The notes beneath the pieces were generated by a model, which saw only the letters and a list, made by a program, of their open reading frames with translations, was not told where the DNA came from and did not search any database. This document shows positions 10,780-22,157 of a stretch of DNA of 64,000 nucleotides, in pieces (positions within the stretch are counted from its first letter, which is position 1; every line of letters starts with the position of its first letter). Origin of the DNA: Mucor racemosus. Lineage: Eukaryota > Mucoromycota > Mucoromycetes > Mucorales > Mucoraceae. The stretch is from positions 372,001 to 436,000 of the forward strand of contig JAPEHQ010000007.1 of the NCBI GenBank assembly GCA_027405735.1, written 5' to 3'. The translations under genes and the position numbers were made by a program.

Positions 10780-11945
10780 GATCCAACTAAAAAAAGCTAC
10801 TCTGCATTTTTTATTTCAGCAAAAAGTATTGAGTTTTCGTCGAGATAATCAAAATAATTGCTCATATTACAGCTTAGAGCTATGGTAACTGGGTTCCAAA
10901 ATCGATTTGACAAATCGACCCGAAAATGATCAAAAAACAAAATTGTTTAATGGCTCATGAGCTGTAAAATAAGTCGACCTAGCGTATTAAATAGTTTTTG
11001 TACAGTTTTAGATTATGCATCCATCTAAATAAAATTTAAATAAATGTTTCACATTAAATTTTGCGTAAAATGCAATTGAAATTTTGAAGGTTTTTTAACG
11101 ATACACATCACTTTTTATAAGCATATTTAAAATATAACTTACTGAAATGATGCACAAAAGCATTATCTATTGATCAAGCTATTGCGCAGTTTTCTAGCTG
11201 CATTTTTCGTAGAGAAAACAAGATTTTTGTCCAATTTTTTTCAGATTCAGAATTTGGGATGAGGGTATATAAGGGAAAAATGGAAGCTAGAGATGAAAGT
11301 ATATTTTTGTACACATTTTTGAGGATATTTCCACGAAAAATCAATATTTTAAAAAAAACTAAATTGGATCCGAGAGAGCTCAACGAGCTTGATGACATGA
11401 GTAAAAAAAACTGCTACTCAATTTAACAAATATTTTAAAATATACTACAAAAATATCAAAAAAACGAAAAAAAATAAAAGTCCTCAGAATTTTTTTATAC
11501 TAAAATAAGTCATAGAGCGCTTTAAAACAAGGAAAATTTATTATTAAAAAGTGTTAGTATAGCTTAATTTTTCATAGAGATATGAAGCCTCAAAGTTTTC
11601 AATCCTTTAGCAGTAAAATACGCGTAAAAATCTGAAACATTAGCGCTGAAAAATTAATACCAATTGTAAAAAATAAGATATTTTTGGATACTTGTTTTTG
11701 GATTAAAGTTGAACATCTCAGGTACATTGGCATATAATTTTATTTTGGTGTTGTTTAGTGAAACAAAAAGTAGAGCAGGAATAAAAAACGAGACCCAGTT
11801 TTCAAGGAAAAAGCAGTAAATTTATGTGTCTTTGAGTCTTTTGTGAAATATAAAATAAATTTGGGACTAGGTAGTATAATGAGATCAATGCATATGCTTT
11901 TTGAATTATTTAAAGTATATCCTGAAAGTTGTCTAAAGTATTTCT
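10780..11945 (+). repeat. Dispersed repeat A, copy 2 (plus)
   Basis: Collinear with 62270-63396. The coding-like part at about 11257-11400 reads VYKGKMEARDESIFLYTF, RKINILKKTKLDPRELNELD and then breaks after DDMS by a frameshift in an A-run. The right end reaches tatcctgaaagttgtctaaa, shared with the 5.2 kb and 49.2 kb copies but not with the right arm at 63.4 kb. Confidence 0.8.
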
Positions 11946-11949
11946 AATA

Positions 11950-12125
11950 TAAATTCACATAAAATAAATAAAATTTGGGATGAAATGTGAATAAAATTGG
12001 GATGTGATGAAGATAAAGTTTGGATGTAATGAGAATGAAATTTGGATTTAACGAGAGCTAAGATTTAGATAGAGTGAAGATATAATTGAGATAAAATGAG
12101 AATGAGATGTAGAGATGATGAGAAG
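11950..12125 (+). repeat. Degenerate short tandem repeat
   Basis: Loose repetition of a unit of roughly 18-22 bp resembling ataaaatttggatgtaatga, strongly purine-rich on the plus strand. It follows directly on the end of repeat A. Confidence 0.5.
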
Positions 12126-12129
12126 GGGC

Positions 12130-14480
12130 TTTGGAAAAGATTAAATTAGTCTCAGGTATTATTTCAAAGAGTTAATCTAAATGAACCTAACTGTAATAAT
12201 CTAAACTCCCGAAGAAGAAACCGTGTTTGTTACGGCAGTCGTAATAAACTTCTTTAAAAGCATCAGCGTCCAAGCCCGAGATACAGATTATACAATATTA
12301 TAATGTTTTAGACATTAGCGCCTCTTGACTTGTAAGATAAGCAGAATACTGTCTAAAAAATCAGTTTAGAACCAGTTAAAAATCATACATCTTCATTTGT
12401 TGACTCTAATGAAAGAAATGTATCAGTGATAAATAAATATATTAGTGTGATGAATCTCTTACAGATTCATAAAGCACTCCAGACAAGCTCAAATCATGCG
12501 AATTAAATCGTGCTTAGTTCAGAGCAAGTCGTCAGAATACCATTCAAATGTACTTGCCTTGAGGGAAAAAATCTTGTGGATCTTGAAAACAACATATTAA
12601 AGCAAGAGAGACATCAGACCACAGTTAATGAAACAGAGTATCAAAGATTATAGGCTTAAAGAACCCTACTCCAAAAAGCAACAGGAGAGGAAAAAACCTT
12701 ATGATCACGTAGAATCAGTAGATACACCATAATAATAGCTAATATTGAAGCGTAATAACCACGGGAGGCTTGGAAATGATACTCAAGTAAAGACAGGTAG
12801 GTAGAGAGAGGAGATTTGTAGGCCTTTTTGAATAGCAATACAGGATGCTTGGGTAATATTGTACCTTTTAATGAGTAAAGGTTCTCTTTGGGACATCTTT
12901 TAAATGTGATACTTACATTTGCTCTCCTTTTCATGAGAGCAGAACCGTGGATTTATAACAAACAAATATTTAAAGTATCTAAAGTAATTAATGTTTACAC
13001 ATACCAAATGTTCAAATTATGAAGTAATTTCAATATTGAAGTAGAAGAAGCAGAATGTATGGATAGAAAGAAAGAAATGAAAAGATGATTAGAAAAAAAT
13101 TCCTTTCATCATTCCATTTATAATGCAAAGAAAAATGATAAATTGCATTGGCCCACGATACGAATGTTTGAAAGCACAAGCCATGCTCTATATTTTATTG
13201 GATATTCAAAGAATGTTTTGCTTATAGTGAAAATAATCACAAGATATTGTTGTCCCTTATGGTCTTTTTATCTTTGTCAATAATATTACATTGTACTTTT
13301 TCAGTTTGATTGTTTTGGATATACGCTCAATTTAGATATTTATCATAATAAACAACTAGCATCTAGAAACAATACTTTATTCGCTCAAAAATTATTCGCA
13401 ATTTGTACGAATTTGCATTCTCACTTTGTCTAGATTTATTTTTACTCTGTCTCGATATATAACTACAATCGTCCAAAGTTCAGTTGGAAATCGTCTAAAT
13501 ATTTCTCTAAAATGTCTGAATTTCAAGTGGAAATACTATAGTATGGGGGGTTGCTAAAGGAAAGAGCAAGACAATGTCAAATTCTCCACTGCATTTCGCT
13601 GAATTTTGCAAGCTTGGTAAAAGCAATTCTATACCAACACTCATTTCTTAAGCTCAATTGCGACTACGGAAAAAAATCAAAAAGTGAACATGCTGTCAGT
13701 GCTTGTAATAGGTTTATCTGATAAAATACTTAACATCTTGTTAGACTATTGATGTCACTTCTTATAGATCTCCTTTGTAATGCTACACTTATGATGCCAA
13801 TTAACACAGATTTAGACCTGTCACTGATACTTGTAAAATTCAAAGATGGCTCTATGTGCCTTGAACTCTGTATATTTCAAAGAATGAGGGTGATAATAAT
13901 ATACCTTATCATTCGGCGACTTTTTTTTGGAGATCTCGGCTCAAAATGGTCAGCAAAAGTTAAATTTATGCTTTCCTTATTCATCTGAATAGTATTCATC
14001 TTTCCGTGACCCTGCTTTATAATAGAGTTAATAGCTACTTTTGATGTATTTATATCAAGTAGACGTTGAAATAATTGATCCACAAGAAGGTTCCAGGACA
14101 TGGCAAAATCAGAATGTGTTTTTATTAACAACATTCTTTATGGTGATGAATTTTAGCCGTTTAAGTTTCCCCAAAAGTAGGGTTGTCAATACCAATGATT
14201 ACAAAGACTAGGATGTAGCATCAACCAACGAAGATGAAATAGCCGGATTTATACAGGAGGAAGTATAATCTCTTTATACTACATTTTGTTGACGTTGTTG
14301 ATTGTTACATAAATATCAGCTGGAGAGTCCATGTTTTCTGCCATTTCCTAGTATGCATCGATTGGACCGAAAGCAAATATAGTTTACTCAATCAACGCAA
14401 AAATACAGTATCATGTTTCTATATGTAAAAGTCAAATTGCTATTAGGAAAGTGTTTGCTATTGAAAATTGATGAAATGAA
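12130..14480. other. 2.3 kb without a recognised gene
   Basis: Several short frames exist (for example 12934-12656 minus, 13749-13988 plus, 14134-13877 minus), but none shows a motif, splice structure or paralogue in this window. Left unannotated. Confidence 0.4.
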
Positions 14481-14485
14481 ATAGC

Positions 14486-14570
14486 ACACAATGGCAAAGA
14501 AACTCAAAATGCAGCCCATTGTTATTCTCATTGACTTCAATTGCGACAACAAAACATAGTGTATAAATAC
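14486..14570 (+). promoter_or_regulatory. Promoter block shared with the paralogue at 17.3-17.45 kb
   Basis: The words acacaatggca (14486), a cattgtta-like block and the TATA box gtataaata (14561-14569) recur in the same order before the second paralogue. TATA to ATG is 68 bp here and 66 bp there. The conservation suggests shared regulation or recent duplication. Confidence 0.65.
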
Positions 14571-14629
14571 CCTGCAATATCTTGAATACCAGACACTTTT
14601 TCTTTATAAAATATAAATAATCAAAAAGC

Positions 14630-15424
14630 ATGAAGCCGAAATTTATCAAAACTGTTATTCTGCTTTTATTGTCGATTGGGTTCAGTCAACAACAAGAACG
14701 CCCACTGAATGAGATGCTTGGAGCGATTTCTGAGATATCCTTAGACCATGGAATGTCAGTTTATGTAAATTTTACTCAAACACGACATGAACTAGTTTAT
14801 AGTACATGGTTTAACAACCCCGAAGACTATCCATACTGGGAATCAGCACTTTGTTTGGCTATCATCATAGGAACTCCCGGTTTAGAAGGACAAGATCAAG
14901 ATAGCAATACTTGTGGTTTTCTACCTAATTTTGACGCTGCAGGTTACAAAGATCCTTTTGGATCACAAGGTGAAAAGTGTATCAAGAACCAAATCCCAGT
15001 GGATCCATGCAGAGACAATATTCAAATTAATAACAACTGTGGAAACATTATGAATGTAGTACCTCAATTTGAATTTATGGCATCAACGCGCTTCAAAGGT
15101 CTTCGAAGGATAAAATCAACTCGACTAAATGTAACAGATGATATTAAGCTTAATCCAGATTGGTATAAAACGATCTATAAACAATCTATGCTTGTAGCTT
15201 ACACGGATCAAAATGATATACATTCACCATGGCGACAAACTATCAAATGTAGTAATATTGATTTAGGAAATGGTACACTTGAACATTTTGATAGATATCC
15301 TAAATATGACGATGGAAGTTATGATTACAGCTACTTTCCATCAATGAGCAGCTTGATTCAAATGAACATGTTTTTAATTTTAGGAGCAGTTGTTATTTCA
15401 CTTACTGCCATATTTACAAACTAA
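14630..15424 (+). CDS. Secreted, probably GPI-anchored protein of unknown function, paralogue 1
   Basis: This is a 264-residue intronless ORF. It starts with a signal peptide (MKPKFIKTVILLLLSIGFSQ) and ends with a hydrophobic tail, SLIQMNMFLILGAVVISLTA, after a Ser-rich small-residue stretch. That arrangement fits a GPI-attachment signal or a C-terminal membrane anchor. The mature part has six Cys in the contexts ALCLA, NTCGFLP, EKCIKNQIPVDPCRD, NNCGN and IKCSN, all conserved in the paralogue at 17508-18293, so three disulfides are likely. Other shared landmarks are WFNNP-x-x-YPYWE, GTPGL, DAAG and LDLG-type motifs. Several N-x-S/T sites are visible (for example NFT and NVT). No known enzyme signature was found. 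A cell-surface role is inferred only from topology. Confidence 0.8.
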   Translation: MKPKFIKTVILLLLSIGFSQQQERPLNEMLGAISEISLDHGMSVYVNFTQTRHELVYSTWFNNPEDYPYWESALCLAIIIGTPGLEGQDQDSNTCGFLPNFDAAGYKDPFGSQGEKCIKNQIPVDPCRDNIQINNNCGNIMNVVPQFEFMASTRFKGLRRIKSTRLNVTDDIKLNPDWYKTIYKQSMLVAYTDQNDIHSPWRQTIKCSNIDLGNGTLEHFDRYPKYDDGSYDYSYFPSMSSLIQMNMFLILGAVVISLTAIFTN

Positions 15425-16112
15425 AATAAAATCTTTCCACTTCTAAACATTTATACATTAATTTATATCAATCTCGAAAAAGGAGGTTTCTTTTTGAGAC
15501 AAGAATTTAATCATGTCTGCTATTAATTAGGATATTTTGATAATATTTGGTATGCATCTCATCCAAAACAGAGATGATATCTAACAAAAACTTAACAAAT
15601 GAGCCAAAAGATAATCTAATTTCATCATCCGTCAGTAATGGAACTATTTGTCAGGAACATATATCAAATAATGAATTATCTTTATTGTCTTTTTTTATAG
15701 TAATTTTGCAAATCTTAGTTTGGGGAATATTCTAAATAGACATTGAAGCAGGGTTATCTCTCTTACTGATAGTTTTGTTGGTATAGTCATCGAGTACTTT
15801 TTTTTCTGAGTATATGCACAAATACACCAGGGAATATTGAAAATGCAGCAGCCTTATTTTAGGAGGGATTTGCCATACAAAGGGTTTTTACAGACAAGGT
15901 TTTACAGTAAAACTTTATATATATCAACAAAACATATGAAATTTACAATGCTCTATATTGTGGTATTTTACTTCAATGCATATTGGGATATACTTCAAAT
16001 TTGTTTCATGACTAAATTAATGCCTTAAATTTATTAGATTTTAAAATATAAAAAAAAAAATTGCATGCAAGATGCTGGTATCTTGATAATGGTTATTTAA
16101 ACCTTTAATCTC
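15425..16112. other. Spacer between paralogue 1 and the hydrolase
   Basis: 3' flanks of two convergent genes; short frames at 15547 and 15837 have no support. Confidence 0.45.
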
Positions 16113-17230
16113 TTACACCATCAAGAAGCTCTCAATTTCTTCATCTACTGATTTCCATTTTGTAATGAGAGCATCATGGCCTTGATTCTTGTAAATAACT
16201 AATTTTGCTTGAGGAATAAGTCTTTTTGCTTCCTCATTATGGTAAAAAGGGACAATCTATATTAATAAATTAGTTTGTTAGATATTATGTCAACTTTGTA
16301 TATTTAGCACCATACAGTGTCTTTATCACCCCAAATCATCAAAACAGGCTTGTCATTTAATTTTCCAACTTGTTCGTATCTTTTAGTCAAAGTAGTAAAG
16401 GGAAAATCAACCACTGTACCCAAAAAGGCTCTAAAAAAGCCAGGATGATTTAAAAATTGGTATGTAGCAATTTCAGTGATTTTTGAAATTGTAGCTTCGG
16501 TATCCTCATCCAAACCCGATTGAACTAAACGAGCTGATTTAGCAAATCTTTTGATGGCGGTCAACAATAAAGGACGTACGTAGGGCTGATTGATAATAAA
16601 ATTGTGTACATAGGGTAATTTGACAATCTTTGAAATTAAAGGCATGTCCTTTACATGCATGAGCCCAGTAGGAGCGATAATTACTAGTTTATTCACCATT
16701 TCGGGATAAAAGGCAGTAAATGATGTCGCAATACCACCTCCCAAGCTTGTACCAATTACATCAGCCTTTTCCCATCCAACTTTCTGTAAAAGCATAGCCA
16801 GCTGTGATGTATAAAGAGCCTCATCATAGGTAGTAGCAGGTGCTTCTGAATAGCCACGACCCCAAAGATCATATACAAGAACGTTGTGTCCATTATCAGC
16901 CTTATTTAGAAGGTTAGTCAGCTTTTATTCTATTTGTTATCATGCTTAATTTTTACTTACCAAATCTCTAGCTAGTTTATCATAAATAGCAGATCCTGTT
17001 GAAATACCATGAATCAACACGACGCGGTTTCCATCTTCATTACCAAATTTCCAGTATCTCATTATACCTTGAGGTAGTTCCAAGTCAGTGCCATTAGGAT
17101 AAAAATCCGGAGCAAAGGGTCCAGGAGGACTATCAGCCAATGAGCCTAATGTTGTCTGACGTTTGCTACTGGTAACTAGATAAGAGGTGAGCAAGGCTAA
17201 ACCGACCCACTTTAATGTCTTTAAAATCAT
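16113..17230 (-). CDS. Alpha/beta hydrolase with N-terminal membrane anchor
   Basis: Three exons: 16961-17230, 16316-16900 and 16113-16256 (GT-AG introns of 60 and 59 nt), 333 codons including the stop. Residues 1-20 form a hydrophobic anchor (LKTLKWVGLALLTSYLV). The oxyanion-hole HG is in VVLIHGIST. The nucleophile elbow is GTSLGGG, the acid Asp is in IWGDKDTIVPF, and the catalytic His is in NQGHDAL near the C terminus. The last two motifs complete only when the exon 2/3 intron is removed, which supports the splice model. The family covers monoacylglycerol lipases, epoxide and ester hydrolases; substrate cannot be fixed from sequence. It is divergent from paralogue 2 with a 277-bp shared upstream region and convergent with paralogue 1. 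Confidence 0.88.
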
Positions 17231-17340
17231 GTTTTTCTGTTTTGAAAAGTAAACGAAGAAGAAGTTGTTATATCTCGGTTACTGAAATTAAATAATGCCA
17301 AATTTTCTCATGATTATGTTACAAGCATATAAACGGTGAC

Positions 17341-17450
17341 ACACAATGGCAAAAAAAAAAAGGGGGGGGGGGAGGGGGAGGAAGAAGGGGACTAAGATTA
17401 GGCTCATTGTTAACTTTAATAGAGACAACATAAATCTAATGTATAAATAT
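17341..17450 (+). promoter_or_regulatory. Promoter block of paralogue 2
   Basis: Contains acacaatggc (17341-17350), ctcattgtta (17403-17412) and the TATA box gtataaatat (17441-17450), matching the block in front of paralogue 1. The main difference is about 24 bp of extra length, accounted for by the G-rich insert at 17362-17390. Confidence 0.65.
17362..17390 (+). other. G-rich tract, potential G-quadruplex
   Basis: Runs of 11, 5, 2 and 4 G separated by A-containing spacers, in an otherwise AT-rich genome. It sits inside the conserved promoter block of paralogue 2 and in the divergent spacer shared with the hydrolase gene. Confidence 0.6.
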
Positions 17451-17507
17451 GCTTCAAAATACAAACTTCCTGGATAGTCAAAGAGATCTTTTTACTAAAA
17501 AAAAAGC

Positions 17508-18293
17508 ATGCTATATTTTCGTTTTATAAACACTTTTTTCTTATTACTCCTGCTATACACAAAATCCAGTTATCAACACAACTTGGGAGCAAAGGCTGAA
17601 ATACAACTATACCACGATATGTCAATTATAGTTTATTTCACGGAACTTCCAATGGATCAATTGGAGTACGAAATATGGTTCAATAACCCATCAAACTATC
17701 CATATTGGGAAAATGCACTTTGCTTAGCTGTTGTTGCTGGTACACCTGGTTTAAGCAATCCAAATGATGAGTATTGCGCCTTCCTTCCAGTTTATGATGC
17801 AGCTGGTAACAAAAACCCATACGAAGAAACTGGCGATGATTGTATCCAGGAACAAATACCTATAAATCCATGCAGAGATAGTATCGCATTGAACAGAAAG
17901 GCAGACTGTGGCAGCAAACTCAATGTTTTACCTCAATACTACACCCTAACAGACAGCCGTTATACAGGCTTGACAAAGCTAGTGACCAAGAAATACCGTA
18001 AAATTTGGTTACATCCAGATCGTGAAGGCACCATTTTCCATCAATCAATGCTCGTATCTTATACCGACAGAAACAACTCTATGGCTGAATGGGAACAAAC
18101 ATTGAAATGCAAAAACCTCGATTTAGGATATGGCACGCTGAATGATTTTACGTTTTATCCTATAAATAGCGATGGAACATACGATACTAGTAAGTTCTCT
18201 TCAGGGGCAGCATTGATTCAGATCAACTTGTCTATAATACTGGGCGCAGCTATTGTAGCATTTATCAACATGCTCTTTAATAGAAACAATTAA
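17508..18293 (+). CDS. Secreted, probably GPI-anchored protein of unknown function, paralogue 2
   Basis: A 261-residue intronless ORF, clearly homologous over its whole length to 14630-15424. It has a signal peptide (FINTFFLLLLLYTKSSYQ) and a hydrophobic C-terminal tail, LIQINLSIILGAAIVAFINM. The six Cys are conserved: ALCLA, EYCAFLP, DDCIQEQIPINPCRD, ADCGS and LKCKN. WFNNPSNYPYWE, GTPGL, DAAG and NLDLGYGTL are shared with the paralogue. Differences are spread along the protein, so the duplication is not very recent, yet the promoter layout is kept. Unknown function; probable surface location. Confidence 0.8.
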   Translation: MLYFRFINTFFLLLLLYTKSSYQHNLGAKAEIQLYHDMSIIVYFTELPMDQLEYEIWFNNPSNYPYWENALCLAVVAGTPGLSNPNDEYCAFLPVYDAAGNKNPYEETGDDCIQEQIPINPCRDSIALNRKADCGSKLNVLPQYYTLTDSRYTGLTKLVTKKYRKIWLHPDREGTIFHQSMLVSYTDRNNSMAEWEQTLKCKNLDLGYGTLNDFTFYPINSDGTYDTSKFSSGAALIQINLSIILGAAIVAFINMLFNRNN

Positions 18294-18659
18294 ATACTAC
18301 AATAAAAAAGATATTTCAAAATTGTAATTTGTTTATATGTCAGTTTCTATACGCCAAAGCCCCGTTGTTTCGTATCCAAAAGGTTTTTTTTAGGTAAAAA
18401 ATGTTATTAATTTAGTGATGAAATAGTGATAGGGATCAAATAGGTTATCAAGTATATTACTATATTTTTTGTATGATAAAATATGATAAAAAAATGCCTA
18501 ATGAGCACTCGTTTTAAATGATGTTACTATTGCTTGAAAAATCATTTTATTGCATTTTTCTGAGCAAAAATAGCTTTGAATTATTTATATAGAATATTTC
18601 ATCCTATTGCAATAAATAGATCTCTCAGAAAATTGGTATGTTACTTTAGATCATCAAAT
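18294..18659. other. Spacer, nothing recognised
   Basis: AT-rich 3' flank of paralogue 2. Confidence 0.4.
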
Positions 18660-19700
18660 GAAACCATTGGAAAGTCATTGTCGTACCTGACATCGACTGT
18701 TACGCAAGAATGGTGCTTGTGCAATTACATCTGTGCTGAAAGATGGACTTGAAGAGCTAATTGCATACATGAAAGGTCACCTGGCGACCAAATACCAACA
18801 CAAGCAAAGATGTGAAGAAATACGCTAAGCAATTGTTAAAAAACATCCCTGATTTGAAAAAAATTAACCAAGGAAGAAAAGAAGAGAATTCGTCGTACGT
18901 CAGGAGAAGACGTAGTGATAGGTCTCATCAGAAAGAACATTAAGACTGTGTTGAAGATACTGAAAGTGATGACTCGGGTGACCAGCAATGGAGAGATCAA
19001 CAATTAGCTAAATGAGGAGCTGAGAGAAGCAGAGTACACAGCAAAATTTATCACTCCAATAATGGACCTCGTATTAAAATCCTGCAAGATCAACAAATTA
19101 AAATTCAAACCCGGCGAGCAGAAGTTGACCTTAGTGAAAGATTAAGAAAATAGTGCTTTGACTGAAGATGATGTTTGCTTGCCTGGTCCGAATATCGATG
19201 GTATTATCAAGAACATGAAACTTGATGTTCCCTTTTTCCTCGTTGAGGTTTCTGGCTTCCCCAATAAACCCACTGATAATTACAATCATTACAAAGGAGA
19301 TCGAAACAAACTGGCCAAGAATCTCAAGCATCTGTTCAAGGCTGTTATATCTATGAAGGGCATGCTGTCATTCAAATCAGTCTGAAAAATCAAGTTTTTT
19401 GGTATTCATATTTACTACGACTAAGTGTATGTTTACTCATTGTCAATACCAATGTGGGATATGTTTGTCTTCAAGCTCGAGTTCAAATTTGATATTCCTG
19501 TCAAACCAGCTTTGTTCTCATCCACCCTGCCAACGTTTGTCTCCAAATTGTTTCAACTAGGAGAGCCGCTTGACCATTTCTCAAATGAATTACAATCCTT
19601 TCTGTCGACTAATAATTATGAATCAAGCTCATCCTCTGACAGTGACAAATCTACCTTTTCCAACCCAAAGGTCTCTCTCAGGAAACGCAAGCACCATTAA
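18660..19700 (+). pseudogene. Decayed member of an expanded Mucoromycota-type gene family
   Basis: One reading frame can be followed for about 800 bp. It reads SGEDVVIGLIRKNIKTVLKI, AEYTAKFITPIMDLVLKSCK, INKLKFKPGEQKLTLVKD, then LDVPFFLVEVSGFPNKPTDN and YNHYKGDRNKLAKNLKHLF. It continues through SLSIPMWDMFVFKLEFKFDI to a Ser-rich, Arg/Lys end RKRKHH. Stops break it at about 19001, 19143, 19383 and 19422. The chain of LEVSG, HYKGDR...LAKNL, FGIHIYYD and FKLEF resembles, from memory, a high-copy protein family of unknown function in Mucorales. It is dead here unless stops are misread bases. Confidence 0.65.
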
Positions 19701-20565
19701 CGTGTTTAACATGTCTAGTAGCAGATCGTAGCCTCCGTTTAAGCCTTTATCATGAAAAACAGTTGCCCATTGTTTCTCTTTTCGCCATTTTGTTTTCAAT
19801 GCCATTACCATCGCCAATAATGTCCTATCATATACTCACATACCACGAATTTTCCTGTAATCCTATATAAAGATATAGCATGTATCATAATTAAATTTTT
19901 CATAATAAAGTAAATCGAACTGTCTATAAAGCTTTCAAAGCACATTAAAATGCTCTTTGCAGATTACAAGCCGTAATTTTTTACATAATTGGCTACAGGA
20001 TTCTGTTTAATAAGTGATACAGAGAAAAAAATAAATTGCATGCTATATTTCTCATTTTTTTATGCTTCTGCATTATACACAATCATGCAGTGAATTTCAA
20101 ATTAATAACTGTCTTGTTTTTGCACCCGGTAAGTGGCAACTCTCCCGCATTTAATAGATTTTACACCATTATTTGTGATAAATTAGACGAGATCTGCCTC
20201 CTTAATACACTTATGCCACTTGAAGGCCGCTGAAAGGGGTACTTAAATCTCTGGAGAAATGCCCATTCAGAATTTATGATCTTTCTTCGCTAGCGTTGTT
20301 GTCAATGACAGAGATTTTCTGGAGATACATACACCTGATTTATCAGAATATGTTTATGTTGAATAAAACTAGAAAGTTAAACAAGTAAAGAGATATCGTT
20401 TATTAAAAGAAAATAAAGAGGGTTTATATACTAGTATGGCATAATGGTGGTTGGTGGAACATCATGCTGGAACCGTGGTTCCGTTGATGTTTAATTGACC
20501 TGAATTTTGGTTCTTGAACTATTGCTTTACTTTTGGATTTGACATCCAGTTAAGAATGATGCATT
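19701..20565. other. No gene recognised
   Basis: AT-rich sequence with small frames only. An aataaa-rich stretch at 20340-20420 could be the end of an old LTR; no second copy was identified. Confidence 0.35.
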
Positions 20566-21917
20566 AATAGCTATAATAATGTTAACAGCAACAATGGTTT
20601 TTGCTCGAGAATAAACTTGAATAACTCTTACTGCTTAAAATTATATGCAATCCAAATCTAATATTATAGATGTTACTTTATCACATATAAATTTAAACAA
20701 ATTAACCTTCTTTAAACTTACTATTTTAGCTTACGATTGTCAGCTGTAAAACGATTTGTTTTCAAGCATAGCTACGATCAAAGTTATGGTTATTAGGCAC
20801 GACATCAGATTATTATTCTTTTTTTTTTTAATTTCTATATTCTTTGAAATTTTATCACCTTTCTGGAATATTTTGTGAATTTGTAGTAGCCAGTTATAGC
20901 TTCTGTTTGAGTAGATATAAATATCATTGCTTTTGATTTGATCTGGTAATCAAGAAATACGTCCAACAATACAGTAGTAAGTAATGGTGTTTGATCTTAA
21001 AATGCGGTTAAATGAAAATATCAGTATCTAATATAGACCGCTACCTATATTAAAAACATTAGTCCCTTGTGTTAGCATGCATATTCAGATAAAAGAAAAG
21101 AATGCCAGCTTGGTAGTCTGATATGTCCTATCAAACGGTGAATATATCCTTGGAATATGAAAACAAAAAGAGAGAAACAATACATGTAGAAAAGAATTTT
21201 CAAGGCTTTACATTATTTAGCGCAATTAAACCCCTGCTAAATTGCAATGTAAAAGCAGCATTGCAGCGCATGAACTATTATAAACTAAAAAAAATAAGCA
21301 ATATCTGTTATCATAGAAGCATACATTTTTCTACCAGAAGAAAACCCGTCTGTCACATCATACATTCCTTAAAAAATTGAAAAAGCGAGCCCGTAGAGCG
21401 ACGCCGTAATTGAGGATAGCAAGATCGAACGGCTAAGTCTCTTATACTATGGTATATATCTAAGTTTTAAATAAAAATGCGTTTTTTTTTAACTTTTATT
21501 ATATTTAACCATATATGGTCTGAAAATTCAGACTTTGTAGCGGACATTTTCGGGACTCATTTTATCCTTAGCAACACTCATGATTTTGATCAAAAAACAG
21601 AAAAATCAAATTTTGATACCAAAATAAACGTTTAAATATACTACATTGTGAGAGAAAATTGTAGCCATAGCTAATACACATTTTATAAAAACTTAATATT
21701 AAATATTAAGTAATGAAACTTAGCATTTTTGGCCCAAAAACGGTTTTTTGATTAAAGGATTTTCATGTAATATTTTGCAATAAAAATGTTTATTATTTTT
21801 TATTGAGCAAATACAGCGCTAAATTCTGTATATGCGTATATTTTTTGTTTTCATAATTGGTAGTATAATTAACCCTAGATTTACAAAATCAAAAAAAAAA
21901 ATTAAAAAATGTCAAAA
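20566..21917 (+). repeat. Dispersed repeat B, 5' part, split by the LINE
   Basis: Homologous to 53520-54960 (-) and 58060-59140 (+). It includes a frame at 21123-21380 reading NISLEYENKKRETIHVEKNF then FSAIKPLLNCNVKAALQR, closely matched by 58216-58467. Its continuation is found at 27762-27908 after the LINE. No domain recognised. Confidence 0.8.
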
Positions 21918-22157
21918 AAATTTTTTTTTCTTTTTTTTTTTTTTGTATAAATCATTTATTGATTTTAATAATAGTCACGCGTCCAAAGGAGTAGCATGCT
22001 ATGATATAACTTGACATAGATTTTATCTAAGGGAACACGGGGAAAGAGACTAATGTGTGAATAATGGTGGATTGTACAATATGATGAGGGAGATTAGAAG
22101 AAAGATACATGGTGAACCATATATCTAAGATGGAATGAAAGGGTATATATCGCGGGT

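Noticed and set aside
12656..12934. Minus ORF of 92 residues starting MKRRANVSITFKR
   Set aside because: Length is possible by chance in this region; no second copy, domain or signal was found.
21385..21440. tRNA-like string with gcgagcccgtagagcgac and gatcgaac
   Set aside because: No acceptor stem pairing or proper A/B box spacing; it is part of repeat B and recurs in the arms.
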